A stretch of DNA of 64,000 nucleotides from Planctobacterium marinum (GCF_036322805.1 NZ_AP027272.1:4030001-4094000); one strand, 5' to 3'. Numbered from the stretch's first letter, positions 18,020-25,519 are shown. Numbers and translations: made by a program. Notes: generated from the letters alone by a model not told the origin.

Positions 18020-19081
18020 ATGAGTTGGAATGTATTACAGGAAAATAATTTAGCAATGTCTTCTCAACTGTTATTTTTCTTTAGCCTGCTGGGTGCGTTT
18101 AACGGTTTACTGTTAGCAATCTGGTTATTCACGCGTAAACCAGCGACGTTGGCTAACCGCTTTTTAGCGATGCTGATTTTTATGATCAGCGTGCGCATTG
18201 GTAAATCGGTATTTTTGTTTTTTTCAACAGAGCTTGATTACATCTATCGCCAGATTGGGTTATCCGCTTGTTTTTTAATTGGTCCGGCTCTGTATTTCTA
18301 TTTTCGCGCCCACCGTGACGCAAGTAAAAGCAAACAGCACGCCTGGCAATGGCACCTCGTAACTCTTTCAGGCATTGTGGTACTAGCAGCCATTTATTTC
18401 CCATTTCAGGAGAACACACCGGATATCAACGGTTTAATGTACCGCGGTATCAACTACATTTGGCTGGGTTACTTATTACTGAGCTTACCTATGGCCATAC
18501 CCGCCATCAAAGCACGCTTTAAACAGAGTCTCAAAACACCATTGGATGCAGAAACCAATATTCAAGCAACGGCATGGCTCGGAACATTTGCCGTATGGCT
18601 GGCCTATTTTACCTCCAGCTATACCAGTTATATTGTCGGTGCGTTGTCCTTTTCATTTTTACTTTATTTGACCGTTTTACTGCTGCTCTATGAGCGAAGC
18701 AAAAAACAAGAGACACGTTATCAAAACAAAAGAATTGATGAGCAACAGGCGCGAGCCTTGATTGAAAAACTAAAACATCAAATGGAATCAGAAAAACGTT
18801 TCACTGATGCCAATTTGACTCTGCCACAACTCGCTAAACTGACGGGCGTAAATGTTCCGCAGTTATCGCAGCTGCTGAACGACAACCTCAATAGTTCATT
18901 CAATCAGTTTGTTAACCGATATCGCATTGAAGAAGCCAAGCGCTTGTTAGGTGAAACTCCGCAACTGAGCTTGGAACTGATTGCAGAGCGCTCGGGGTTT
19001 AACTCCCAATCTACCTTTTACAATGCCTTTAAGCGGCTGGAGAACACCACGCCAGCGCGTTATCGTCAGCAATTTACCTGA
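18020..19081 (+). CDS. AraC-family regulator with N-terminal membrane domain
   Basis: This 353-residue protein has about seven hydrophobic helices in its first 225 residues. A charged linker follows (about 228-250), and the C-terminus is an AraC-type double helix-turn-helix domain (about 255-352). That domain is marked by TLPQLAKLTGVNVPQLSQLLND and by the second helix-turn-helix ELIAERSGFNSQSTFYNAFKRL followed by TPARYR. Membrane-embedded AraC regulators of this architecture are common in Alteromonadales and Bacteroidetes and are thought to sense extracellular or membrane signals. The start is ATG 18020, with ATG 18056 (behind AGGA) an equal alternative. The gene downstream, an NTF2/DJ-1 fusion 195 bases away on the same strand, is the natural candidate target. 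Confidence 0.88.
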   Translation: MSWNVLQENNLAMSSQLLFFFSLLGAFNGLLLAIWLFTRKPATLANRFLAMLIFMISVRIGKSVFLFFSTELDYIYRQIGLSACFLIGPALYFYFRAHRDASKSKQHAWQWHLVTLSGIVVLAAIYFPFQENTPDINGLMYRGINYIWLGYLLLSLPMAIPAIKARFKQSLKTPLDAETNIQATAWLGTFAVWLAYFTSSYTSYIVGALSFSFLLYLTVLLLLYERSKKQETRYQNKRIDEQQARALIEKLKHQMESEKRFTDANLTLPQLAKLTGVNVPQLSQLLNDNLNSSFNQFVNRYRIEEAKRLLGETPQLSLELIAERSGFNSQSTFYNAFKRLENTTPARYRQQFT

Positions 19082-19276
19082 AGCTGATTCTATCTTTAAA
19101 ATGGAGGATTAAACTTCATACACAAAGACCTTACTGAAAGGTATTCAGCTACCCAGTTACTTCAGTTTTTTATGGATTTATAATTCAGTAATACGGTTTT
19201 ATAACCCCAGGAGATAAACACTTCCGCATTCAATAGCATCGCTGCAACTTTACGATAAGACTTGCAAAGGTGTTTT

Positions 19277-20428
19277 ATGACCATCAAATCATTATTCTCG
19301 ATGCTGCGGCTCAGTATTTTGGTGCTGTGCAGTTGGCAAATTCAATTTGCTTCGGCCAAGACCAAAGATCAGGAACAAGCCGCCATCATTGAAACCCTCA
19401 ACCTGTATTTTCAGGGCACATCCTATAATCAGCCAGACGTGATCAAACAAGCGTTTAGCGATACAGCGATTCTAAACCTGCAAAAGAAAGACGATCCCAA
19501 TTGGATAGTACCTGCTGCTGAATACATCAGTTGGTTCGAGGGCCAGATTGAAGGCCAATACAATGGACGCATTGGGGAGATTTTGGCCATTGATATTGTG
19601 GGCAATATCGCTACGGCCAAGGCTGAGATCCTCTATCCGGAACGCAACTTACGCCTCATCGATATTTTTTTGCTCAAAAAACTCGATGATAGATGGCAAA
19701 TCATCAGTAAAGCCGCCACCCGAACTGAGGAAAAACGCAACGGCAAACGCATTTTGTTTATTGTATCCAGCGCTCAATTTCACGGGGATTCAGACCTCGC
19801 CACGGGTGTTAGTTTTTCTGAGTTAGTAAACGCTTACCATACGTTTGAACAAGGCGGTTACAACGTAGACTTTGTGAGTACTCAAGGCGGTTCAATACCC
19901 CTTGCCTACATTAATACTTCCAATCCTCTACACAGACAATATATTTATGACCAAGATTTTATGTTTGCTCTGGCCAACACCAAACACCCACAAGATATAA
20001 ACCCCGAAGACTATGCTGCTGTGCATTATGTCGGTGGAGGAAATGCCATATATGAGGTGGCAGAGAATCAAACCTTGCAGGATATATCAATGGCCATTTA
20101 CCAAAAGCACAAGGGTATTGTTTCTTCGGTGTGTCATGGCACCGCAGGGATTGTAAATTTGAAACTAGATGATGGTAGTTACCTGGTTAAAGGAAAACGC
20201 ATCAGCGGTTATCCTGACGAATATGAACGCATCAGAGCCAGCTATTATTCGCACTTTCCTTTCTCTATCGAACAACTTATTGAACAGCGCGGTGGAGAGT
20301 TTTTGTACGGAGGACGTCACGAAGCGTATGTTGAGGTGGACGGACGCATCGTAACGGGCACCAACTATCAATCCAGCAAAGTCGTCGCAGAAAAGATAAT
20401 GGCGATTTTGGATAAGGCGATGAACTAG
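19277..20428 (+). CDS. Exported NTF2-like / DJ-1 (PfpI, Hsp31) fusion protein
   Basis: The 383-residue protein has a signal peptide (to about 28, ending FASA) and an NTF2/SnoaL-like domain (about 30-150). The latter shows AAIIETLNLYFQGTSYNQPDVIKQAF and a closing DIFLLKKLDDRWQIISKA, as in the putative lumazine-binding subgroup. A DJ-1/PfpI domain follows (about 157-380). Its nucleophile elbow VCHGTAG, with Cys near residue 293, and YVGGGNAIYEV resemble the Hsp31/YhbO class of glyoxalases and chaperones. Both domains are known separately; the fusion in one exported polypeptide is unusual. ATG 19277 is chosen over an in-frame TTG at 19262 because AAAGG lies six bases upstream. It may respond to the adjacent membrane AraC regulator. 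Confidence 0.82.
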   Translation: MTIKSLFSMLRLSILVLCSWQIQFASAKTKDQEQAAIIETLNLYFQGTSYNQPDVIKQAFSDTAILNLQKKDDPNWIVPAAEYISWFEGQIEGQYNGRIGEILAIDIVGNIATAKAEILYPERNLRLIDIFLLKKLDDRWQIISKAATRTEEKRNGKRILFIVSSAQFHGDSDLATGVSFSELVNAYHTFEQGGYNVDFVSTQGGSIPLAYINTSNPLHRQYIYDQDFMFALANTKHPQDINPEDYAAVHYVGGGNAIYEVAENQTLQDISMAIYQKHKGIVSSVCHGTAGIVNLKLDDGSYLVKGKRISGYPDEYERIRASYYSHFPFSIEQLIEQRGGEFLYGGRHEAYVEVDGRIVTGTNYQSSKVVAEKIMAILDKAMN

Positions 20429-20640
20429 TTAGTTAAGGCAGTTATTAAGGGGGCAGGGTGTTTGAAATTGTGTGCAAAAAATTCTTTCAAATACTCTGGC
20501 TCCTTTTTTACCACTCTTTTTTTACGACTATTTTTTAGCTCCAACAGAAAATATTTTCACCTCACTTAACCCCTTTTGCTACATTAGCCCGTTCTTACCG
20601 GTAACAATAAAAACAACACCTGAAAGAGAACAGAAGCTGA

Positions 20641-21747
20641 ATGAGAGCGATTTTTACTATTTCCCTGCTACTTTTGCTATTGAATGGCTGTGCGCTATTC
20701 AGCAAGCAAAAGTCCAACGACATCCCTTTTCGTTTACTCAACAACCATATTCTTCTGCCAGTAAAAGTTAACGGCAAATCCATGGAGTTTGTATTAGATA
20801 CCAGTGCGCAACATACTCACCTGCTCACAAGCGAACACAGTCAAGCCACAGAAGCTGAAGTGGATTCCGTTGCGATTGGCAACCTACCAATTCCTTTGCA
20901 TAAAACCGATAGTAAGCACCCACATAACAACTATCACAGTTATATTGCTGGGATCGTAGGGCAGGATTTGTTTAAACACAAAATTCTGGAAATTAACTAC
21001 GATACACAGCGTATCACCCTGCACCCACCTCGACTGTTTGATAAGGGCATCAAGTCAGCGAATGAACATTGGTCAACCATGCCGTTAAAAACTAAAGGGC
21101 AACAATGGATTATCGAAATGCCCCTGACTCTGGGTAAACAATCACAATATTTTGAGTTCGCTTTAGATACCGGCTTCAATCAAGATTTTCTGTTTAGCAA
21201 AGAAGAATTGGGAGAGGCGTTAACGCCGCTTTATTCCTACATCACCCCTTATTTAGATGTGGATGGGCATCAGGAATTTGAAGTGTATCCACTGGACCGA
21301 ACCTACCTGGGCGCCCATGCCATTATCTGGCCGCTGATCAACACGCCGCTAAATGATGTACCAGATAAGCAGATTTCAAACGTTCACCCCATCGGCAAAG
21401 TGGGTAACGCCGTACTTTCTCGGTTTAACCTCATTATTGATGTCCAGAGAGACACCTTGTACTACCAGGAAAACCAACGCCATCATGTTAAAAACCTACC
21501 AGATCGCAGTGGCTTAACCATCACTCCACATCCACAAGGCGCCAAAGTCACCAGCGTCACCGCCAAAGCTACAGACCTATTGCAAATCAACGACGTTATT
21601 CAATCCTACGAAACCGTGGATATTAATCAAAACACCTTCGATGGCTTCCGCCTGATGCTATCTTCCGAAGCAGAGCGAATGTGGATTTGTTGGCTAAGAG
21701 ACAATGAAAGACAGTGCGGTCATCTGGAGATGGGGTATCGGATGTGA
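20641..21747 (+). CDS. Retropepsin-like aspartic protease, lipoprotein
   Basis: The 368-residue protein starts with a lipoprotein signal MRAIFTISLLLLLLNGC, with LNGC as lipobox (Cys 17). Two half-sites of a pepsin fold are visible: FVLDTSAQHTHLL (about 50-62) and FALDTGFNQDFLF (about 176-188). Each supplies a D-T-S/G catalytic turn, so two lobes may be fused in one chain. Later HPIGKVGNAVLSRFNLIIDVQRDTLYY matches the conserved end of bacterial retropepsin-like domains. The C-terminal 80 residues (SGLTITPHPQGAKVTSVTAKATDLLQINDVIQSY) look like a PDZ-like domain. It is probably a periplasmic envelope protease with unknown substrate. The 212 bases upstream contain no gene. Confidence 0.8.
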   Translation: MRAIFTISLLLLLLNGCALFSKQKSNDIPFRLLNNHILLPVKVNGKSMEFVLDTSAQHTHLLTSEHSQATEAEVDSVAIGNLPIPLHKTDSKHPHNNYHSYIAGIVGQDLFKHKILEINYDTQRITLHPPRLFDKGIKSANEHWSTMPLKTKGQQWIIEMPLTLGKQSQYFEFALDTGFNQDFLFSKEELGEALTPLYSYITPYLDVDGHQEFEVYPLDRTYLGAHAIIWPLINTPLNDVPDKQISNVHPIGKVGNAVLSRFNLIIDVQRDTLYYQENQRHHVKNLPDRSGLTITPHPQGAKVTSVTAKATDLLQINDVIQSYETVDINQNTFDGFRLMLSSEAERMWICWLRDNERQCGHLEMGYRM

Positions 21748-21882
21748 CAGAGTTGAGCATGACAACGCCCTAAATCTGCTAAACAACGTAAAGGCACCAT
21801 TTCACCTCTAAATGTTTTTTTCTTTTCACTTATATAAAAGTGTGACATGGTAGATTTTATGAGTATTTTTTGATCCCACGCC

Positions 21883-22368
21883 ATGGAAGCGCTTAACCAA
21901 TTAACGCCACTGTTTTTAAGTCTATTTGTATTGTTCTCGGTGGTGGGATTACTCAAAACTATTTCCCGACAAAGCAAACCGCAATTCAATTACCGTCAAA
22001 CTGAGCACCTGTTTACCCCAGCCGAAGTTGAGTTTTACAAAAACCTTAAAGCCAGTGTAGGTGACGAATATCTCATCTTTGGCAAAGTCAGAGTCGCAGA
22101 TGTACTAAGGCCAGAAAGAGGCCTTAACCGTTCTCACTGGCAAACCGCTTTTAACCGTATCGCCATGAAACACTTCGATTTTATCCTCTGCGATCCCAAA
22201 TCCTTGGAAGTGAAATGTGCAATCGAACTAGACGACAAAACCCACAAACGAGGTAAGTCTCATAGGCGAGATTTGTTTTTGGATGAAGTTTGTGAAGGGG
22301 CGGGATTGAAGTTGATGAGGAGCCAAGGAAGAGACAAACTCTTTTTCACTGATATTGAGCGAGTGTAA
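21883..22368 (+). CDS. DUF2726 domain protein with membrane anchor
   Basis: This 161-residue protein has one N-terminal transmembrane helix (about 8-27) and a cytoplasmic DUF2726 domain. Visible signatures are LFTPAEVEFYKNLKASVGDEYLIFGKVRVADVL, followed by FDFILCDPKSLEVKCAIELDDKTHKR and DEVCEGAGLKLMR. The FDF(V/I)LCD ... AIELDDxxH pattern resembles the core of PD-(D/E)XK nucleases of the Vsr-like group, and DUF2726 has been placed close to these; enzymatic activity is not established here. The following membrane protein starts on the base after its stop, so they are likely translated together. Confidence 0.8.
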   Translation: MEALNQLTPLFLSLFVLFSVVGLLKTISRQSKPQFNYRQTEHLFTPAEVEFYKNLKASVGDEYLIFGKVRVADVLRPERGLNRSHWQTAFNRIAMKHFDFILCDPKSLEVKCAIELDDKTHKRGKSHRRDLFLDEVCEGAGLKLMRSQGRDKLFFTDIERV

Positions 22369-23109
22369 ATGAACCAAGCTATAGAGTCTCAAAATAGAAA
22401 GTTCAATACAACGAAAATACTGGAAGCCATTGCTCTTCTCTCAACTTTATTCGCCATTTTGATGTTTGTAATTGGGCATTTATCTGCTTCGATTTACTTC
22501 GGAGCATTTGACATTGATTACTCAAAGTATGCTGAGACAGAAACAGCATTCAGATTTGCTATTCAATCCACTAATGCGGTCTTAGCATTTATCAGCTCTA
22601 TTGTTGTTTCAATTGTTATATTGATATTTGTCGGAAAACTAATTTCGGAAGCTGAATCTAAAAATAAATCGAGTATTAGATTGTTTATCTATTTACAGGT
22701 TTCAGTTTTTACGATTCTTTTTAGTATTTCCTTTATCTGGACAGACATTAACCCAAAAGAAGACCTTATACAAAGGCAGTATATACCCTATGAGGTCTCC
22801 TTTGCTCAAAATAAGAAGCCTATATATTGTGTCGCGACTCTAGGAACAATTGGGGATTATCAAGTTTTTATAGATGATAAATTGCAAACAAGTTTAGTGG
22901 CAACGAAATCAATTCTATCAGTAAAGCAAATGTTTAAACCTATCCCTATTGAAAGTATAGGAAGAGGCGCATCAACAAGATTTAATCGTAATTATATAGG
23001 AGAGAGAGACAGGTGGTTAAAAAAATGGAATAACTCCTGTTCAGGGAACTACACATTTGAGTTATTTGACTTTAACGAAAACCTTGAAACTGGCCCACCA
23101 CGTCCGTAG
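22369..23109 (+). CDS. Hypothetical AT-rich membrane protein
   Basis: I do not recognise this 246-residue protein. It has three hydrophobic helices (about 17-45, 67-93 and 103-125) and then a C-terminal, probably extracytoplasmic, domain of about 115 residues. That domain contains two cysteines (IYCVATLG and NNSCSGNYTF) that could form a disulfide. Base composition is clearly richer in A and T than the flanking genes and codons such as AGA and ATA are frequent, which suggests recent acquisition. The ATG directly follows the TAA of the DUF2726 gene, so translational coupling is likely and a joint function is possible. It is the last gene before the hairpin-rich tuf-proximal region. Confidence 0.6.
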   Translation: MNQAIESQNRKFNTTKILEAIALLSTLFAILMFVIGHLSASIYFGAFDIDYSKYAETETAFRFAIQSTNAVLAFISSIVVSIVILIFVGKLISEAESKNKSSIRLFIYLQVSVFTILFSISFIWTDINPKEDLIQRQYIPYEVSFAQNKKPIYCVATLGTIGDYQVFIDDKLQTSLVATKSILSVKQMFKPIPIESIGRGASTRFNRNYIGERDRWLKKWNNSCSGNYTFELFDFNENLETGPPRP

Positions 23110-23337
23110 CAAATCAATAAACAGCGCAGAGTTAAAATTACTCTGGCAATTGATTCGAAGTCCGAACAGTTTTCCCTTTGACGCGCAATAAACTGAGCTA
23201 TCAGATTAAGCAACGATGAGAGGTATCAGGGAAGATACCTCAATCAATGCCAGCACAGGGACGTGCTGTCATTGATGGTCGTCGTTGTGCTGATGGCGAA
23301 GTTTATGCTGTTGCGCGGCCAAGGGCTGCGGGGGATT

Positions 23338-23367
23338 CTTAAGGGGGGCGCAGCCGCTCCCCTTAAG
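23338..23367. repeat. Hairpin with CTTAAGGGG arms
   Basis: A perfect 9-bp stem CTTAAGGGG/CCCCTTAAG with a GC-rich loop is followed immediately by a second hairpin GTGCCG/CGGCAC. It lies in the gene-free stretch 23110-23457, in which I see no coding sequence. It is probably part of a dispersed repeat. Confidence 0.5.
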
Positions 23368-23424
23368 GTGCCGTCGGCACACCGACAAAATATGTTCAAT
23401 TAGAAATAAAGTGTTGATTTACAT

Positions 23425-23455
23425 ATCGTTGTCGAGATAAATCTCGACCTACAGG
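23425..23455 (+). repeat. REP-like element (GTCGAGAT/ATCTCGAC hairpin)
   Basis: A perfect stem GTCGAGAT-AA-ATCTCGAC is flanked by CGTT and CCTACAG. Short palindromes ending in TCGACCTACA recur at 27761-27790 and, more degenerate and inverted, at 41025-41053. This is the pattern of dispersed REP-type elements in gammaproteobacteria. Confidence 0.55.
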
Positions 23456-23458
23456 TAC

Positions 23459-23486
23459 AAAAAAGGCCGCTAGCGCGACCTTTTTT
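23459..23486. terminator. Bidirectional terminator, copy 1 of a repeated unit
   Basis: A6, a GGTCGCG/CGCGACC-like stem and T6 form an intrinsic terminator usable on both strands. The terminator plus the following AACGTGTGGTGTTAACC is repeated almost exactly at 23936-23980, where it is joined to a different sequence (the tuf tail). Confidence 0.7.
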
Positions 23487-23509
23487 AACGTGTGGTGTTA
23501 ACCTTAGAG

Positions 23510-23563
23510 CTATTTTTGCAGTAAGGTGAACTCGTCCTTGGTGTAATCAAAAGCATCGGTCTG
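23510..23563 (-). pseudogene. Possible orphan C-terminal coding tail
   Basis: On the minus strand a short open stretch reads QTDAFDYTKDEFTLLQK and stops with TAG at 23512-23510, just before the repeated terminator unit. No start belongs to it; upstream is hairpin repeat DNA. By analogy with the tuf tail at 23988-24026, placed identically relative to the second copy of the terminator, it may be a displaced 3' end of another gene. I cannot identify the source, and coding nature is unproven. Confidence 0.3.
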
Positions 23564-23577
23564 GCACACTCACAGGT

Positions 23578-23730
23578 TTAAACCATCCATGGTAAGGGCT
23601 TCCAGCTCGGCGTCCACTTGCCTCGCGTTCGACGCTGAAATTGCTCCAGGTATTACTCCGGACTCCTGTCCTTCGCCCTCCGGGCCATTCTTCGGATGTT
23701 TAAAAATATTCCAGACATTTTTATCGCAAT
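23578..23730. repeat. Hairpin-rich repeat, copy A
   Basis: Starts with the palindrome ACCATCCATGGT (23582-23593) and ends with three consecutive hairpins: GCCC/GGGC (23675-23685), a weak CAT/ATG one (near 23687-23699) and TAAAAAT/ATTTTTA (23701-23723). The order and spacing match copies B and C, although the sequence has diverged. The first part also resembles the element at 41125-41175. Confidence 0.55.
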
Positions 23731-23779
23731 TTCCGGGCGCGTCTCACCCACCTGTGGTCGTACAGCTGGCGCCAGATAC

Positions 23780-23807
23780 AAAAAAAGCCGCTAAAAGCGG
23801 CTTTTTT
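23780..23807. terminator. Bidirectional terminator-like hairpin
   Basis: A run of A, a GCCGC/GCGGC stem with a TAAAA loop and a run of T make a strong symmetric intrinsic terminator. No gene lies next to it; it sits between hairpin repeats A and B. Confidence 0.6.
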
Positions 23808-23825
23808 GTATGCTTCGTTTAAAAA

Positions 23826-23916
23826 TTATTAGTACTCGGGCTATCCCTGCCCTCGCCCCTTCGGGGCCGTGCTAAAGCACGTTCAAAAATGCTCCCGACA
23901 TTTTTGTCAATAATTT
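23826..23916. repeat. Hairpin-rich repeat, copy B
   Basis: Three hairpins in a row: GCCCC/GGGGC (23855-23867), GTGCT-AA-AGCAC (23869-23880) and CAAAAATG/CATTTTTG (23884-23906). Compared with copy C the second and third stems differ by paired changes that keep the base pairing. Confidence 0.7.
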
Positions 23917-23935
23917 CAAGATTACGTTCTCGCAC

Positions 23936-23963
23936 AAAAAAGGCCGCTTGCGCGACCTTTTTT
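23936..23963. terminator. Bidirectional terminator, copy 2, downstream of the displaced tuf tail
   Basis: Near-identical to the terminator at 23459-23486 (A6, GGCCGC...GCGACC, T6). In the minus-strand direction it follows the displaced tuf stop codon by about 25 bases, so it was plausibly the original tuf terminator. Confidence 0.7.
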
Positions 23964-23987
23964 AACGTGTGGTGTTAACCATCGATA

Positions 23988-24026
23988 TTAGTCGATGATT
24001 TTAGATACAACACCAGCACCTACGAC
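23988..24026 (-). pseudogene. Displaced 3' end of a tuf gene
   Basis: On the minus strand the sequence encodes [12 protein letters not shown] followed by TAA. The last eleven residues equal the C-terminus of the intact EF-Tu encoded at 24257-25441. Over the last 12 codons including the stop the DNA differs at eight codons, all synonymous. The tail uses codons preferred in highly expressed genes (GGT, GCT, GTT, TCT, AAA). Bases to 24030 (GGCGGTCGT) may extend the match to GGR with a small deletion. The same-strand orientation and the terminator that follows suggest it is the original end of tufA, separated from the gene by an inserted hairpin element. Confidence 0.75.
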
Positions 24027-24166
24027 CGCCATGGATGGCGGAAGTGTCGAAAACGCAGGAGCAGTTTTCGACCTGTACGACCACGTTACTCCGGGCTGTC
24101 CCTGCCCTTCGCCCCTTCGGGGCCGCGCTAAAGCGCGTTCAAATTTGTTCCCGACAAATTTGTCAC
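24026..24166. repeat. Hairpin-rich repeat, copy C, inserted at the tuf 3' end
   Basis: Contains the palindrome CCGCCATGGATGGCGG (24026-24041), a perfect hairpin GTCGAAAAC/GTTTTCGAC (24046-24072), and the triple cluster GCCCC/GGGGC (24111-24123), GCGCT-AA-AGCGC (24125-24136) and CAAATTTGT/ACAAATTTG (24140-24162). It lies between the displaced tuf tail and the intact tufA gene. Confidence 0.7.
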
Positions 24167-24199
24167 TCCGTGAAGGCTCCAGAACTGTTTTGGCGGGCG
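24167..24199 (+). repeat. Inverted 33-bp match to the tufA coding end
   Basis: This plus-strand stretch matches 26 of 33 bases of the tufA coding strand (24312-24280) in inverted orientation and without gaps, in three exact blocks of 10, 9 and 7 bases. Translated in the same frame it reads LREGSRTVLAG, against [11 protein letters not shown] in EF-Tu. The two copies flank the tufA terminator. Confidence 0.6.
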
Positions 24200-24206
24200 C
24201 ACAATC

Positions 24207-24229
24207 AAAAAAGGCGCTCACAGAGCGCC
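24207..24229 (-). terminator. Rho-independent terminator of tufA
   Basis: On the minus strand a GGCGCTC-TGT-GAGCGCC stem is followed by six U residues, about 28 bases after the tufA stop codon. This is a strong intrinsic terminator for the str operon. Confidence 0.85.
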
Positions 24230-24256
24230 TTCTTTCTTTAAGTGCAATCGTCGAAA

Positions 24257-25441
24257 TTAATCGATGATCTTGGAAACTACGCCCGCACCAACAGTTCTTC
24301 CACCTTCACGGATTGCGAAGCGCAGACCTTCGTCCATCGCGATTGGCGCAATCAGTTCTACTACGAACTTAAGGTTGTCACCAGGCATTACCATTTCTAC
24401 GCCTTCTGGAAGCTCTACAGCACCTGTTACGTCAGTTGTACGGAAGTAGAACTGTGGACGGTAACCTTTGAAGAAAGGAGTATGACGGCCACCTTCGTCT
24501 TTGCTCAGTACGTATACTTCTGCTTCGAACTTAGTGTGTGGGTTGATTGAACCAGGCTTAGCCAATACTTGACCACGCTCTACTTCGTCACGCTTAGTAC
24601 CACGAAGAAGAACACCAACGTTCTCACCGGCACGACCTTCGTCAAGCAACTTACGGAACATCTCAACACCAGTACAAGTAGTAGTTGTAGTCTCTTTGAT
24701 ACCTACGATTTCTACTTCTTCACCAACTTTAACGATACCTTGCTCAACACGACCAGTTACTACTGTACCACGGCCTGAGATTGAGAATACGTCTTCGATA
24801 GGCAGGATGAACGGCTTGTCGATAGCACGCTCTGGCTCTGGGATGTAAGAATCCAGTGCTTCACCTAGTTCGATAACTTTCTTTTCCCACTCTGCGTCGC
24901 CTTCAAGCGCCTTAAGAGCAGAACCTTGAATCACTGGCAAGTCGTCACCAGGGAATTCATATTCAGTCAGAAGTTCACGTACTTCCATTTCTACAAGCTC
25001 TAACAGCTCTTCATCGTCAACCATGTCACACTTGTTCATGAATACGATGATGTAAGGTACGCCAACCTGACGACCTAACAGGATGTGCTCACGAGTCTGA
25101 GGCATAGGGCCGTCAGTCGCTGCTACAACCAAAATAGCACCGTCCATCTGTGCCGCACCAGTGATCATGTTTTTAACATAGTCAGCGTGTCCAGGACAGT
25201 CTACGTGTGCGTAGTGACGAGTAGGAGTATCGTACTCAACGTGTGAAGTTGCGATTGTGATACCACGCTCGCGCTCTTCTGGAGCGTTATCGATTTGATC
25301 GAAAGCCTGTGCAGAACCACCGTAAGTTTTTGCTAATACAGTAGTGATCGCTGCAGTCAGAGTTGTTTTACCGTGGTCAACGTGGCCGATTGTACCTACG
25401 TTTACGTGCGGTTTCGTACGTTCAAACTTTTCTTTTGCCAT
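24257..25441 (-). CDS. tufA: Translation elongation factor Tu
   Basis: EF-Tu delivers aminoacyl-tRNA to the ribosome with GTP hydrolysis. The product has 394 residues, the usual length. GTPase motifs are present: [11 protein letters not shown] (P loop), DCPGHADYV (G3) and NKCDMVDD (G4), followed by the two beta-barrel domains. It ends [16 protein letters not shown]. It is the last gene of the str operon, 78 bases after fusA, with its own terminator downstream. The last codons include GGA and AGA, unlike the GGT/CGT usage seen in the rest of the gene. A second, better-adapted tail lies at 23988-24026, suggesting that the 3' end was replaced. No second tuf gene precedes secE here, so tufB, if present, is elsewhere. 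Confidence 0.98.
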   Translation of the reverse strand: MAKEKFERTKPHVNVGTIGHVDHGKTTLTAAITTVLAKTYGGSAQAFDQIDNAPEERERGITIATSHVEYDTPTRHYAHVDCPGHADYVKNMITGAAQMDGAILVVAATDGPMPQTREHILLGRQVGVPYIIVFMNKCDMVDDEELLELVEMEVRELLTEYEFPGDDLPVIQGSALKALEGDAEWEKKVIELGEALDSYIPEPERAIDKPFILPIEDVFSISGRGTVVTGRVEQGIVKVGEEVEIVGIKETTTTTCTGVEMFRKLLDEGRAGENVGVLLRGTKRDEVERGQVLAKPGSINPHTKFEAEVYVLSKDEGGRHTPFFKGYRPQFYFRTTDVTGAVELPEGVEMVMPGDNLKFVVELIAPIAMDEGLRFAIREGGRTVGAGVVSKIID

Positions 25442-25463
25442 TGTTCTCTATTTCCTAAATTTC

Positions 25464-25510
25464 AAAAAGTCCGGTCACGAATCCCCTAAAAGAGACGGTG
25501 ATACCCGGAC
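25464..25510 (-). terminator. Terminator-like hairpin between fusA and tufA
   Basis: On the minus strand GTCCGG-gta-TCAC pairs with GTGA-CCGGAC and is followed by UUUUU (25468-25464), inside the 78-base fusA-tufA gap. It may partially terminate transcription or process the str mRNA so that tufA level is set separately; this is inference. Confidence 0.5.
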
Positions 25511-25519
25511 CGAACTTAC

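Noticed and set aside
20469-20771. Open frame overlapping the start of the retropepsin-like lipoprotein
   Set aside because: It overlaps a gene with a clear lipoprotein signal, lacks a ribosome binding site and has no protein-like features.
23589-23822. Open frames in the 23.1-24.25 kb gene-free region as genes
   Set aside because: They run through hairpin repeats and terminators, lack ribosome binding sites and show repeat-driven composition.
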